Of a stretch of DNA of 64,000 nucleotides, positions 52,958 to 62,249 are shown one piece after another. Origin of the DNA: Janthinobacterium sp. 344 (GTDB lineage Bacteria; Pseudomonadota; Gammaproteobacteria; Burkholderiales; Burkholderiaceae_D); the NCBI RefSeq assembly GCF_900112025.1, contig NZ_FOKL01000006.1, forward strand, positions 62,001 to 126,000, read 5' to 3'. Each line of letters starts with the position of its first letter. The first letter of the stretch is position 1. The notes under the pieces were generated by a model. The model saw nothing but the letters and a program-made list of their open reading frames with translations, had not been told where the DNA came from and ran no database searches. Both the position numbers and the translations under genes were made by a program.

Positions 52958-54010
52958 CTATTTTATTCCAAGCAAATGGTTGATCTGGCCCTGGTCCACC
53001 GCGCTGCCCGCGAAGTCGTCGAACGCATGTTCGGCCACGTGGATGATGTGTTCGCGGATAAAACGCGCGCCTTCGGCGGCCCCGTCCTGTGGGTGCTTCA
53101 GGCAGCACTCCCACTCCAGCACGGCCCAGCCGGGAAAATCGTACTGCGCCATCTTCGAGAAAATCGCCTTGAAATCGATCTGCCCGTCGCCCAGCGAGCG
53201 GAAGCGCCCGGCCCGGTCCTGCCAGTCGCCATAGCCGCCATACACGCCCTGGCGCCCGTTCGGCCGGAATTCCGCATCCTTGACATGAAACGCCTTGATG
53301 CGCGCATGATAAATGTCGATGAAGGCCAGGTAGTCGAGCTGCTGCAGCACGAAGTGGCTGGGGTCGTACAGAATCGATGCGCGCGGGTGGTCGTGGACGG
53401 CGGCCAGGAAGCGCTCGAACGTCACGCCGTCATGCAAGTCCTCGCCCGGATGCAGTTCATAGCACAGGTCCACCCCGGCAGAGTCGAACGCATCGAGGAT
53501 GGGCAGCCAGCGTTTCGCCAGTTCGGCGAACGCCGTTTCCACCAGGCCCGCCGGGCGCTGCGGCCACGGGTACAGATACGGCCAGGCCAGCGCGCCGGAA
53601 AACGTCACGTGGGCCGTCAGGCCCAGGCGCTGCGAGGCGGTGGCCGCCCACAGCAGCTGCTGCGTGGCCCACGCAGTGCGGGCGGCCGGATCGCCGCGCA
53701 CGTGCTCGGGCGCAAAGCCATCGAACAGCGCGTCATACGCGGGATGCACGGCGATCAGCTGGCCCTGCAAATGCGTCGACAATTCCGTCACCTGCAAACC
53801 GTGGCGCGCCAGCAAGGCTGTGACGTCGTCGCAATACTGCTGGCTGGCAGCCGCCTGTTCCAGGTCGAACAAACGCGGCGCCGTGGGCAGCTGCAAGCCC
53901 TTGTAGCCCAGGCCGGCCGCCCATTGCGCCAGGTGCTCGAGCGAGTCGAACGGCGGTTCATCGCCGAGAAACTGGGCCAGGAAGATGGCCGGGCCCTGGA
54001 TGGTTTTCAT
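52958..54010 (-). CDS. Sugar phosphate isomerase/epimerase (TIM-barrel)
   Basis: 350 aa. AP-endonuclease-2-type barrel with metal-ligand segments VDLCYELHPGEDLHDGVTFERFL, ILYDPSHFVLQQLDY, IKAFHVKDAEF and WAVLEWECCLKHPQDGA. It probably isomerises the imported sugar or its keto form before or after the dehydrogenase. It lies 9 bases from the Gfo/Idh/MocA gene. Confidence 0.9.
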   Translation of the reverse strand: MKTIQGPAIFLAQFLGDEPPFDSLEHLAQWAAGLGYKGLQLPTAPRLFDLEQAAASQQYCDDVTALLARHGLQVTELSTHLQGQLIAVHPAYDALFDGFAPEHVRGDPAARTAWATQQLLWAATASQRLGLTAHVTFSGALAWPYLYPWPQRPAGLVETAFAELAKRWLPILDAFDSAGVDLCYELHPGEDLHDGVTFERFLAAVHDHPRASILYDPSHFVLQQLDYLAFIDIYHARIKAFHVKDAEFRPNGRQGVYGGYGDWQDRAGRFRSLGDGQIDFKAIFSKMAQYDFPGWAVLEWECCLKHPQDGAAEGARFIREHIIHVAEHAFDDFAGSAVDQGQINHLLGIK

Positions 54011-54034
54011 GTCAGTGTCCTGTTGGATAAAGCC

Positions 54035-54098
54035 GGGGTCAGACCCTCAATGCCGCTAACGCACAAGTCATTGCTGGCGGGCGAGGGGGTCTGACCCC
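54035..54098. repeat. GGGGTCAGACCC inverted-repeat element
   Basis: GGGGTCAGACCC (54035-54046) and GGGTCTGACCCC (54087-54098) are inverted copies 40 bases apart, in the gap between the solute-binding and isomerase genes. The element can fold as a large hairpin in RNA. Similar GGTCAGACCC units are common intergenic repeats in Oxalobacteraceae. Confidence 0.75.
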
Positions 54099-54103
54099 AG
54101 AAT

Positions 54104-55072
54104 TTAAAAAGGCGAGTTCGGAAAGTAGAACTGCTTGGCGTTCTCGCGCGTGATCAGCACCGAGGGGATGATCGTATTGGCCGGCAATTTATCACCTTTC
54201 AGGCGCGCTTCCGTCGTCAGCTTGATGGCGTCGTACATGAACTTGGGCGAGTACGACACGTCGGCCACGATCAGCGGGTCGGAACCGTCCATGATCTTTT
54301 TCACCGCGCCCTTCGCGCCCGCGCCGCCGAACACTTGCTTGATGTCCGTGCGCTTGGCTTGCGCGATGGCCTTCTGCACGCCGATGGCCATGTCGTCATC
54401 GGCGGCCCAGACGGCGTCGATGTGCTTGAAGCGGGTCAGGTAATCCTGCATGACCTTGAAGGCATCGTCGCGGTTCCAGTTGCCATACTTGGCGTCGAGC
54501 ACCTTGATCTCGGGATGGCCCTTCATCACGGCGGAAAACGCGTCAAAGCGCTCGTTGTCCAAGGTCGTCGGCATGCCGCGCAGCACGACGAGATTGCCCT
54601 TGCCATTCAAACTCTTCGCCAGGTATTCGGCCGGCAGCTTGCCGAAGGCCGTGTTGTCGCCCGCAATGTACGCATCCTGCGACTGCGTGTTCGTCAAGCC
54701 ACGGTCCACCACGGTCACGTAGACGCCCTTGTTCTTCACCTGCGCCACGGGCTGCGTGAGCGACGCCGACTCGATCGGGAAGATCACCAGGGTGTTGATC
54801 TTGTTGACCGTCAACATGTCCTGCAACTGGTTCGCCTGCTCGGGCGCCGTGGCGGCCGTCTTGACGATGATTTTCAGCCCCGGATGGGCTTTTTCCAGTT
54901 CCGCCTTGGCCTGGTTCGCCCACCAGACAATGCCGGACGTAAAACTGTGCGTGGCCGTGGGGATGGCCACGCCCACCACCAATTTTTCGGCCGCCTGCGC
55001 CGGCCCCATCGGCAGCGCCCACGCCTGCATCACCAGCACCGCCATCCCTGCTACCCGTATAAAGCTCTTCAT
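54104..55072 (-). CDS. Sugar ABC transporter solute-binding protein (RbsB-like)
   Basis: 322 aa. A signal peptide (VAGMAVLVMQAWALPMGPAQA) is followed by a Peripla_BP_4 fold (LVVGVAIPTATHSFTSGIVWWANQAKAELEK, NTLVIFPIESASLTQPVAQVKNKGVYVTVVDRG, AVWAADDDMAIGVQKAIAQ). It captures a sugar or polyol for the permease and ATPase upstream. The start at 55072 has a good AGGAG site. Ligand not deduced. Confidence 0.94.
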   Translation of the reverse strand: MKSFIRVAGMAVLVMQAWALPMGPAQAAEKLVVGVAIPTATHSFTSGIVWWANQAKAELEKAHPGLKIIVKTAATAPEQANQLQDMLTVNKINTLVIFPIESASLTQPVAQVKNKGVYVTVVDRGLTNTQSQDAYIAGDNTAFGKLPAEYLAKSLNGKGNLVVLRGMPTTLDNERFDAFSAVMKGHPEIKVLDAKYGNWNRDDAFKVMQDYLTRFKHIDAVWAADDDMAIGVQKAIAQAKRTDIKQVFGGAGAKGAVKKIMDGSDPLIVADVSYSPKFMYDAIKLTTEARLKGDKLPANTIIPSVLITRENAKQFYFPNSPF

Positions 55073-55133
55073 GCTGCTCTCCTCCAAGGTTGTGGGCGCC
55101 CGGTGGCCGCCCTTTCAGAACGCCGCTGTTTTT

Positions 55134-56153
55134 TTATTTGCGGCCCCGCTGCAGGAAGGCGACGGCGATGATCACCACGCCTTGGACTGCGGCATTCAGG
55201 TAGACACTGATGATGCTGGTCAAATTCAGGATGTTGCTGATCACGGACAGCAGGATGGCGCCGATCACGGTGCCGACGATGCGCCCCTCTCCCCCTTTCA
55301 GGGCCGTGCCGCCGACGACGACGGCGGCGATCGCTTCGAGTTCCCACAGCAAGCCCGTCGTCGGCGTGGCCGAGCCCAGGCGCGGCACATACAGCACGGT
55401 GGCGATGCCCACGCAAATGCCCAGCAGCATGTAAGTGGCGATTTTCACCCGGTCGACGTTGATGGCCGCATAGCGCGCCACTTGCTCGTTGGAACCAATC
55501 GCCTGCACGTGGCGGCCAAAGGTCGTGCGGTTCAGGATGACGGCGCCGGCCGCCGCGACGAACAGGAAAATCCAGATGGGAATCGGCGCGCCCAGCACGC
55601 TGGTGTAATACACGGGGCTGTACAGCTCGGACAGGGTGGCGTCCAGCGTCAGCGCGCCGCCATCGGCCAGATACGTGAGCACGGCGCGGAAGATGCCCAG
55701 GGTGCCCAGGGTGACGATGAACGGTTCGATATTGCCCTTGCTGATTAATAAACCGTGCATCAGGCCGAATCCCGCGCCCAATATCAATGCCATGGCGATG
55801 CCCAGCACCAGCATGGTGATGGGCGCCAGGTTGCCGCCCGCGCCTTGCGCCAGCGCATTCATGAAATAAATCATGCAGCCGGCGATCAGCGCCGCCATCG
55901 AGCCCACGGACAGATCGATGCCGCCGGAAATGATGACGAAGGTCATGCCGACGGCGATGATGCCGATGAACGCCGTGCGCGTGAGCACGTTCATCAGGTT
56001 ATCCACGGTGGCGAAGTCGCCATTGAGCAAGGTGCCCGCGATGCACAGAGATAACAGGCCCAGCACGGGGCCAAAGCCCTTGATGCGTGCGCCCAGCCTG
56101 GCAGCGGCGGCGGCCATCGGAGATACGGTCGTGTCAGTGCGTGCCGGTTGCAT
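55134..56153 (-). CDS. Sugar ABC transporter permease (RbsC-like)
   Basis: 339 aa with about 8-10 membrane segments. Family motifs [24 protein letters not shown] and [26 protein letters not shown] mark the BPD_transp_2 permease. The ATG at 56153 lies within the end of the ATPase gene (20-base overlap), so the two are coupled. Confidence 0.94.
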   Translation of the reverse strand: MQPARTDTTVSPMAAAAARLGARIKGFGPVLGLLSLCIAGTLLNGDFATVDNLMNVLTRTAFIGIIAVGMTFVIISGGIDLSVGSMAALIAGCMIYFMNALAQGAGGNLAPITMLVLGIAMALILGAGFGLMHGLLISKGNIEPFIVTLGTLGIFRAVLTYLADGGALTLDATLSELYSPVYYTSVLGAPIPIWIFLFVAAAGAVILNRTTFGRHVQAIGSNEQVARYAAINVDRVKIATYMLLGICVGIATVLYVPRLGSATPTTGLLWELEAIAAVVVGGTALKGGEGRIVGTVIGAILLSVISNILNLTSIISVYLNAAVQGVVIIAVAFLQRGRK

Positions 56154-57621
56154 GGGCAATCAACTCCTCTTCAGTCAGGTGGTCAGCGGACAGGGTGGCT
56201 TGCAAGGTGCCGGCGCGCATCACCGCGACTCTATGGCACAGGCCGATCAATTCGATCAGTTCGGAGGAAATCACGATCACGGCGCGCCCTTCGGCGGCCA
56301 GGCGGTGGATCAGAAAATAAATGTCGCGCTTGGCGCCCACGTCCACGCCACGGCTCGGTTCATCGAGCACGATGACGCGGGGGTCGGAATGCAGGTATTT
56401 CGCCAGCGCCAGCTTTTGCTGGTTGCCGCCGGACAGCATGCGCGCGCGGCTGTCCAGGTCGCCCGTGCGGATATTGAAGTCAAGCACGGCCTGGGCCAGC
56501 GCCGCTTTTTCGCCTGCCACGTCGAGCCACGGCCGCGCGTAGCGCTGCATCGTCATCATGGTGAGGTTTTCGCGCAAGCCCAGGTTCACGTGCAGTCCCT
56601 TGCCCTTGCGGTCTTCGCTCAAATACGTCATGCCGTGCTGCATGGCTTGCTTGGGGGTACGAATATCCACCTGCCTGCCGTTCAGGGTGATGGCGCCGGC
56701 GCTGCGCGGACGCAAGCCCAGCAGCGCCTCGAACGATTCCGTGCGCCCCGCGCCCACCAGGCCCGCAAAGCCCAGCACCTCGCCGGCGCGCACCTCGAAC
56801 GACAAGTCCCTCGACCAGCCGGGCACGCTCAAGCCATCGACCTTCAGCAGCACGGGCGCGTCAGCGGCCAGCGCCACCTTCGCCGGGAACATGTCGGACA
56901 ATTCGCGCCCCACCATCAGGTTCGCCATCTGCTGGCGCGTCAGGCTGGCCGTCGGCTCGCGCGTGACGAAGCGGCCGTCGCGCATGACGATGACCTCGTC
57001 CGTGTTGCGCTCCACTTCATCGAGCTTGTGCGAGATGTACAGGATGGTGACGCCGTCCGCTTTCAGCTGGGCCATGACGGCGAACAGGCGCCGGGTTTCC
57101 GACGACGTCAGGGTGGCCGTCGGCTCGTCCATGATCAGGAAGCGGGCGCGGCGCGACAGGGCCTTGGCGATTTCCACCAGCTGCTTCTCGGCGACGATCA
57201 GGTCGCGGATCTTGGTGTCGGGCGCCACGTCCAGGCCCACCTGTTTCAGGTAGCGCGTCGCCTCTTCCCCCATGGCGGCCTCGTCCAGCAGCCAGCCGCG
57301 CGTCTTTTCGTGGCCTAAAAACATGTTTTGCGCCACCGTCAGGTGTTCGGCCAGGTTGAATTCCTGGTGGATCAGCACGATGCCGGCCGACTCCGCCGCG
57401 CGTGAACTGCTGAAACGCCGGGGCTGGCCATCGATCAGCAATTGCCCTTCGCTCACGCCCTCGTAGCCGGCGAGGATTTTCATCAGGGTCGACTTGCCGG
57501 CGCCGTTTTCGCCCAGCAAGCCATACACGCGCCCTGGCGCCAAGGTAAAACTGACGCCATGCAAGACGCGCACGGGGCCGAAATCCTTGCACACCCCCTC
57601 GAAACCGACGGCAACGCTCAC
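56134..57621 (-). CDS. Sugar ABC transporter ATPase with two cassettes (RbsA-like)
   Basis: 495 aa, the usual RbsA length. The first cassette has [17 protein letters not shown], the signature [31 protein letters not shown]; the second has [44 protein letters not shown] start at 57621 overlaps the LacI stop (TAGTG) and has GGAG upstream. It energises uptake through the downstream permease. Confidence 0.94.
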   Translation of the reverse strand: MSVAVGFEGVCKDFGPVRVLHGVSFTLAPGRVYGLLGENGAGKSTLMKILAGYEGVSEGQLLIDGQPRRFSSSRAAESAGIVLIHQEFNLAEHLTVAQNMFLGHEKTRGWLLDEAAMGEEATRYLKQVGLDVAPDTKIRDLIVAEKQLVEIAKALSRRARFLIMDEPTATLTSSETRRLFAVMAQLKADGVTILYISHKLDEVERNTDEVIVMRDGRFVTREPTASLTRQQMANLMVGRELSDMFPAKVALAADAPVLLKVDGLSVPGWSRDLSFEVRAGEVLGFAGLVGAGRTESFEALLGLRPRSAGAITLNGRQVDIRTPKQAMQHGMTYLSEDRKGKGLHVNLGLRENLTMMTMQRYARPWLDVAGEKAALAQAVLDFNIRTGDLDSRARMLSGGNQQKLALAKYLHSDPRVIVLDEPSRGVDVGAKRDIYFLIHRLAAEGRAVIVISSELIELIGLCHRVAVMRAGTLQATLSADHLTEEELIAHATGTH

Positions 57622-58646
57622 TATGCACTCCCTCGCAGAATTAATCGGTGTTGCAGCAGCACGCCCGGCACCTGCGCCGCCGGGTCCGCCAAGCGCTGCA
57701 GCAGCAAACGGGCCGCCGTCTCGCCCAGCTCGCGCATCGGCTGCGCGATGGTGGTGAGGCCCGGATCGATCTGCGCGGCGATGGCGATATCGTCGAAGCC
57801 GATCACGGCCACGTCTTGCGGCACGCGCAGCGACAACTGGCGCAGCGCGCTCAAGACGCCGATGGCCAGGGTGTCGGAGACGGCAAAGATGGCCGTGGGT
57901 GCGTCCGGCCCCGCCATCATGTCCAGCGCCGCCTGCGTGCCGGCCGCGTAGTCGAGGCTTTGCACCGTGCGCACCCACTGCGGCTGCACGGGCAGGCCGG
58001 CCCCCGCCAGGGTGTCCAGGTAGCCTTGCTGGCGTTGCCGCGCATACAGGTAGCGCTCATCGGAGTTGATCAGGCCGATGCGCGTGTGGCCGCGCGCCAG
58101 CAGATGCGCGACGGCGTCCGAGGCGGCCCGGTGGTTGTCGATGCCGACATACGGCACGGCCACGCCGGGGTCGAATTCGCAGCAGGCCACCCACGGCAGG
58201 CTGGCGGACTCGTGTGACAGCGCATGCTGCACCGTGTCCGGGTCGAGGCAGATGGCGCCATCGGCGCGGTGCATGCGCAACAAGTCGAAATAGGAGCGCT
58301 CGCGCCCCGCATCGGCGCCCGTGTCGCACAGCAGCACGAAGTAGCCGTGTTCGCGCGCCACCGTGTCGATGCCGCGCACGATCTGCGCATAGAAGGGATT
58401 GCCCACGTCCGGCACCATGGTCAGCAGCATGCGGCTCTCGGCCGTGCGCAGGCTGCGCGCCAGGTGGTTCATGCGGTAGCCCAGCGCGGCGACGGACGCC
58501 AGCACCTTGTCGCGCGTGGGCGCCCGCACCCCGGCCTGCTCGTTCATCACGCGCGAGACGGTGGCCACCGACACGCCCGCATGCGCGGCGACGGCGCTGA
58601 TGGAGACGGTTTCGGTCGCTGACGAGGAGGGAACGGCTGCTGGCAT
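57621..58646 (-). CDS. LacI family repressor of the sugar operon
   Basis: 341 aa. LacI HTH (VSISAVAAHAGVSVATVSRVMNEQAGVRAPTRDKVLASVAALGYRMNHLARSLRT) plus ligand domain. It is the first gene of the operon, and a 20-bp palindrome lies 15 bases before its start, so it likely represses itself and the transport genes. The start at 58646 gives a normal N-terminus. Confidence 0.94.
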   Translation of the reverse strand: MPAAVPSSSATETVSISAVAAHAGVSVATVSRVMNEQAGVRAPTRDKVLASVAALGYRMNHLARSLRTAESRMLLTMVPDVGNPFYAQIVRGIDTVAREHGYFVLLCDTGADAGRERSYFDLLRMHRADGAICLDPDTVQHALSHESASLPWVACCEFDPGVAVPYVGIDNHRAASDAVAHLLARGHTRIGLINSDERYLYARQRQQGYLDTLAGAGLPVQPQWVRTVQSLDYAAGTQAALDMMAGPDAPTAIFAVSDTLAIGVLSALRQLSLRVPQDVAVIGFDDIAIAAQIDPGLTTIAQPMRELGETAARLLLQRLADPAAQVPGVLLQHRLILRGSA

Positions 58647-58660
58647 AAGGCTTGTCAATA

Positions 58661-58680
58661 AAATGTAATCGATTACATTT
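58661..58680. promoter_or_regulatory. LacI-type operator, 20-bp perfect palindrome
   Basis: AAATGTAATCGATTACATTT is self-complementary with the central CG typical of LacI-family operators. It lies 15 bases before the LacI start and should block transcription of the whole operon. Confidence 0.88.
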
Positions 58681-58763
58681 ATAAGCCAGCTGCGCACGCG
58701 ATGCAAACATTATCGATGCTGCGTTGCGCAAAAATGCGGCAGAAAAGACCGCGCCGCGGCGTC

Positions 58764-58809
58764 AAAAAAACATGCCGTGCAGAGGAAGGAAAGGCATCTG
58801 CTGCACGGC
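58764..58809 (-). terminator. Terminator of the GDPD operon
   Basis: On the minus strand GCCGTGCAG and CTGCACGGC (9-bp perfect stem, 18-base loop) are followed by ATG and seven T (58764-58770). It lies 30 bases after the GDPD stop and separates the GDPD operon from the LacI operon. Confidence 0.75.
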
Positions 58810-58838
58810 AAAACGGCCGCGCGGCAGACCAGGGGAAA

Positions 58839-59750
58839 CTACTTCATCATCGAACAGAACGTCTCGGGATTGCCATCGAGAATCACGCCGCTGGGCCAGC
58901 GCTGGCTGCGCTGCCGGGCGCGCAGCAAGGACGCGGCCAGGGCCGAATCGCCATCGACGGCGTACACGAAGACGGGCATGTTCAGGCTGGCTGCATCGCC
59001 GAGCAAGGTGGGATTGGCATCGAGGCTGCGCGCATCGACGTGCACGCCCACAGGCATGCCGATCTGCTGCTGCACGCGCTGCAGCCACGGCTTGTCCAGC
59101 TTGGGCGCGCGCGCGTTCTTCGCCAGGTAGCGGCTGACCCGGTTGCTGCCGGCCGCCTGCGCATTGCGCGCGTCAAACACCAGCAGCCCCAGATAGCCTT
59201 GCGGGTCGGCGCGGCGCGCGCAGGCCAGGTTGTTCGGCACGCCCGAGGTCAGAAACCAGTTGCCGTGCTTGATGCCACTGCGCAATTGCGCCACCAGCGC
59301 GCCGATCGGTGCGCACGAGGGCACGACGTCCTTGATTTCCGCATTCAAGGTCTTGCCGGGAAAGGCCGTGGCCAGGTCGGCGATATCGGTGACAAACGGC
59401 GGCGTTTCCGGCGTGGCCACGCCGCGGTTCTTCATGCTGGCGGCGCGCCAGTCGTCGGCTGTCAACTGTTTCACGGTGCGGGGCGATCCCGTATCGACGA
59501 CTCGTCCCGTCAACAGATCGTGGTGCACGACCCAGTGGCCGTCGCCCAGCAATTGCAAATCCGTCTCGACGCCGTCCCAGGTGCCGAAATACGTGTTGCG
59601 CAAGGCGCTCAGCGAATTTTCCGGCGCATTGCCGGCGCCCCGGTGGGCATGCACCTTCATGCCCAGGCAATCGGCCCGGACAGTCGTGCTGGCCAGGCAG
59701 AGCAGCAAGGCCAGTGCGCTTGCCTTATTTTTGTTGCGCGTGATAACCAT
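58839..59750 (-). CDS. Secreted glycerophosphodiester phosphodiesterase
   Basis: 303 aa. A signal peptide (ASALALLLCLASTTVRA) is followed by the GDPD start MKVHAHRGAGNAPENSLSAL, metal ligands VETDLQLL and VVHHDLLTG, and later EIKDVVPSC and VYAVDGDSA. It would cleave phospholipid-derived glycerophosphodiesters in the periplasm. The ATG at 59750 overlaps the membrane-protein gene by 26 bases. It is the last gene of a five-gene run. Confidence 0.9.
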   Translation of the reverse strand: MVITRNKNKASALALLLCLASTTVRADCLGMKVHAHRGAGNAPENSLSALRNTYFGTWDGVETDLQLLGDGHWVVHHDLLTGRVVDTGSPRTVKQLTADDWRAASMKNRGVATPETPPFVTDIADLATAFPGKTLNAEIKDVVPSCAPIGALVAQLRSGIKHGNWFLTSGVPNNLACARRADPQGYLGLLVFDARNAQAAGSNRVSRYLAKNARAPKLDKPWLQRVQQQIGMPVGVHVDARSLDANPTLLGDAASLNMPVFVYAVDGDSALAASLLRARQRSQRWPSGVILDGNPETFCSMMK

Positions 59751-61329
59751 AATGAATTCCCTGCAAAACATGGATGCGGATCGCTTCGTTGACGGGGTAG
59801 CTGTAGCCCTGCCCCACCGCCACGACGTGCGTGATATTGGCCAGGATGGCCTTGCCGGCGATGTTCCAGCGCGTGCTGTCCGGTTCGGGCTGGCGCGTCC
59901 AGTCCAGCATCTGGCCGAACAGCTCGCTGCGCGTGACGTTGTTGTCGAGCAGCGAGAGCATGCCCCAGGTGCCCGCGAACGCCGTCGCCAGCACGCCCGT
60001 GGCGATCCAGGCGGAGCGGCGGCTCAGCTGTCCATCGGCGCCCGCCTGTTCGCCGCGGCGCATGGCCAGCAGCAATAATACGACGGTGGCGATCAGGTAC
60101 AGCAGTTTCGAAAAGTGGCCGATGGCGCCCAGCAGCGAGAAGAACAGGGCGACCGGTGGCACGATGGCGGCGCGGGCCGCTTCCTTGCCTTCATGGAAGA
60201 ATCTGCCGCCCGCTTCAAAATCCGTGCGGCTGGCGCGGTATTCCACCAGCCTTTCCGCCGTCTGGCGGTCGAGGAACTGGTCGAACAGGCGGCCGAAGTC
60301 AGCCGGACTCGCATACGCCGATTGCACCGTGGCGCCGGCCGGCAGTTTCAAGGCGTCGCGCAATTGCGCCTGCACGCCAGGGCGCGCCACGAAGGCGGCA
60401 AACGGCAAGCCCGGTGGAATGCGCTCGCCCCGCACGGTGACGCCCTTGCTGGCCGCCTCTGCCGTGTAGCGGCGCTTGACGGCGGCGCGGAAGCTCAGCT
60501 CGTCGGCGGGATGCCAGTTGGACGAGACAGGCACTTTCTTGCGCACATTGTTGACCACGGCTGCCCGGTGCCGGGCCGGCACGGAATGCGGCTGCCAGCC
60601 ACGCCGAGACAGGCTGCTGCGGTATTCGTCCCATGAGGATTGCTGCTTGGCGCGCAAGCCGGCATCGCTATCGGGAATGATGCCCGCATACAGTTCCCAC
60701 TTGCCGGCCAGCTCGCGCATCGCCTCTTGATATTTGTCATAGTAACCGGCCGGACCACCGGCCACCTGGCGCACGTTGGCACGCACCAGCTGTTCCTTGG
60801 CCGGTCCCATGCGCTCATCGAGGTGCCGCACGGAGACCGCCAGGAAAGGGAAGAGGGCCAGGAAAGACTTGCCTTCCGGCTTGGCGAACAGGGTGGGATC
60901 GTCCACCAGGCCCTGCAGCTGCAGGCTGCCGCCTACCAGCGAGCGCTGCAGCAACGTGGTGTTGAAGGCCATGCGGCGAAATTCCGCGTCGCGCGTATTG
61001 ACCAGCACGTTCACCGTGGTCTTCAGCACGCCAAAGACGACACCGGCCGTGACCACGCAGCAGACGATGATTTTCATCCAGCTGGGCCCGCTGCCATTAT
61101 TCTTCAGGCGGCGGCGCCACATCAGTTGCAGCACCACCAGCGCGGCGGCGATGCCGGACAGGCTGCGGCCATAAAACTCCACGCCCTCCACGTCTTCCGG
61201 CTTGACGTTGCCGCCCACCACGTCGAGCAGGCGGGCATTGAAACCCAGCTCGAAACACAGGTAAGCAATCGTCAGGACGATCAGGATCAAGGTCTGCCGG
61301 ATTTGCAGACTGCGCAAGCTCGCGGCCAT
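59725..61329 (-). CDS. Multi-pass membrane protein with large soluble loop
   Basis: 534 aa, family not recognised. Three hydrophobic segments lie in the first 110 residues (ILIVLTIAYLCFELGF, LSGIAAALVVLQLMW, IIVCCVVTAGVVFGVLK) and three between about 390 and 470 (AIVPPVALFFSLLGAI, LLYLIATVVLLLLAM, WIATGVLATAFAGTWGML). Between them is a 280-residue charged, probably periplasmic region. The C-terminus (VVAVGQGYSYPVNEAIRIHVL) is also soluble. GAGGAA precedes the ATG. One base separates it from the upstream lipoprotein gene. Confidence 0.75.
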   Translation of the reverse strand: MAASLRSLQIRQTLILIVLTIAYLCFELGFNARLLDVVGGNVKPEDVEGVEFYGRSLSGIAAALVVLQLMWRRRLKNNGSGPSWMKIIVCCVVTAGVVFGVLKTTVNVLVNTRDAEFRRMAFNTTLLQRSLVGGSLQLQGLVDDPTLFAKPEGKSFLALFPFLAVSVRHLDERMGPAKEQLVRANVRQVAGGPAGYYDKYQEAMRELAGKWELYAGIIPDSDAGLRAKQQSSWDEYRSSLSRRGWQPHSVPARHRAAVVNNVRKKVPVSSNWHPADELSFRAAVKRRYTAEAASKGVTVRGERIPPGLPFAAFVARPGVQAQLRDALKLPAGATVQSAYASPADFGRLFDQFLDRQTAERLVEYRASRTDFEAGGRFFHEGKEAARAAIVPPVALFFSLLGAIGHFSKLLYLIATVVLLLLAMRRGEQAGADGQLSRRSAWIATGVLATAFAGTWGMLSLLDNNVTRSELFGQMLDWTRQPEPDSTRWNIAGKAILANITHVVAVGQGYSYPVNEAIRIHVLQGIHYGYHAQQK

Positions 61330-61330
61330 C

Positions 61331-62221
61331 TTATTTCCTCAAGTCGATGACGACAGGCTTGATTTCTTCTGTCTGGAAACTCATGGCGGCCGGCACGCGC
61401 GAGGCGCTGTCGGCGGCGCGCGCGGCGGGGACGGCCGCTGCCGGCGCGCTTGGCACGCTGCGTGCGGGCGCGGCGGCCGGTGTTTCTTGCGCTACCTGGC
61501 GGCGGCTCTTGCCGGCCGCGCGGCTGTTGCTTTTCGGCGCCGGGGCAGGTGCCGGCGCGGCCGCGGGCGGCGCCGGGATTACGCGGCCACTGCCGTCGCT
61601 GCCCGGCATGGCGGCGATGGCCGGCCCCGTGGCGCGCAAGGCATCGTCGGCAAACGGCTGCGCCCGCGTATCGACGCCGGGCGGCACGGCCACGCTGGCG
61701 TTGAGCAGGCGGTTGTCCGTGTAGATCATGCGCGACAAACGGTTGTAGTTGGGGAAGTCGATATTCAGCGATTTCGCGTCCGCCGCCAGCTCCACGCGGG
61801 GGCGGTCCTTGCAGTTGCCCACCGTCCATTGCAGCACGTCCGTGCCCTGGAAGGCCAGCACGGCATAGCGGTAGGCGCAGCCGCGCTCCTGCGTTTCGAC
61901 GATCACCACGGTGCGCTCGCCCACGTTTTCCACCCGCGCCACGCGGGCCGTGATGGCATTGGCCAGCGGCACGACGCGGAACGCCTGCGACAGCTTGATC
62001 GAATACTTGCCCTGCGGATCTTTGCGCAAGGTGCCTTCGGTGCCGTCGCGCAAGCGGAAGGTGGATACCGGCGTGCCGAACAGCTCGGCCGTATCGAGGC
62101 CGACCATCACGCCGCCACGGCCGTTCGGCGTCATGGCGCAACCCGTCAACAGGATGCCGGCGGCCACGCCAGCGATCAATTTGCGCCAGTGCGCGGATGC
62201 AAAATTCTTATACATTGTCAT
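61331..62221 (-). CDS. Lipoprotein of unknown function
   Basis: 296 aa. A lipoprotein signal (LIAGVAAGILLTGCAMTPNG) is followed by a beta-rich domain of about 150 residues and a Pro/Ala-rich, probably wall-spanning region ([23 protein letters not shown]). It ends VVIDLRK. No enzyme motif seen. Starts at 62221 or 62215 are both possible. The neighbours suggest it works with the membrane protein downstream. Confidence 0.72.
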   Translation of the reverse strand: MTMYKNFASAHWRKLIAGVAAGILLTGCAMTPNGRGGVMVGLDTAELFGTPVSTFRLRDGTEGTLRKDPQGKYSIKLSQAFRVVPLANAITARVARVENVGERTVVIVETQERGCAYRYAVLAFQGTDVLQWTVGNCKDRPRVELAADAKSLNIDFPNYNRLSRMIYTDNRLLNASVAVPPGVDTRAQPFADDALRATGPAIAAMPGSDGSGRVIPAPPAAAPAPAPAPKSNSRAAGKSRRQVAQETPAAAPARSVPSAPAAAVPAARAADSASRVPAAMSFQTEEIKPVVIDLRK

Positions 62222-62249
62222 GCTGGATAACTTTCTCTTATTTCTGGAT

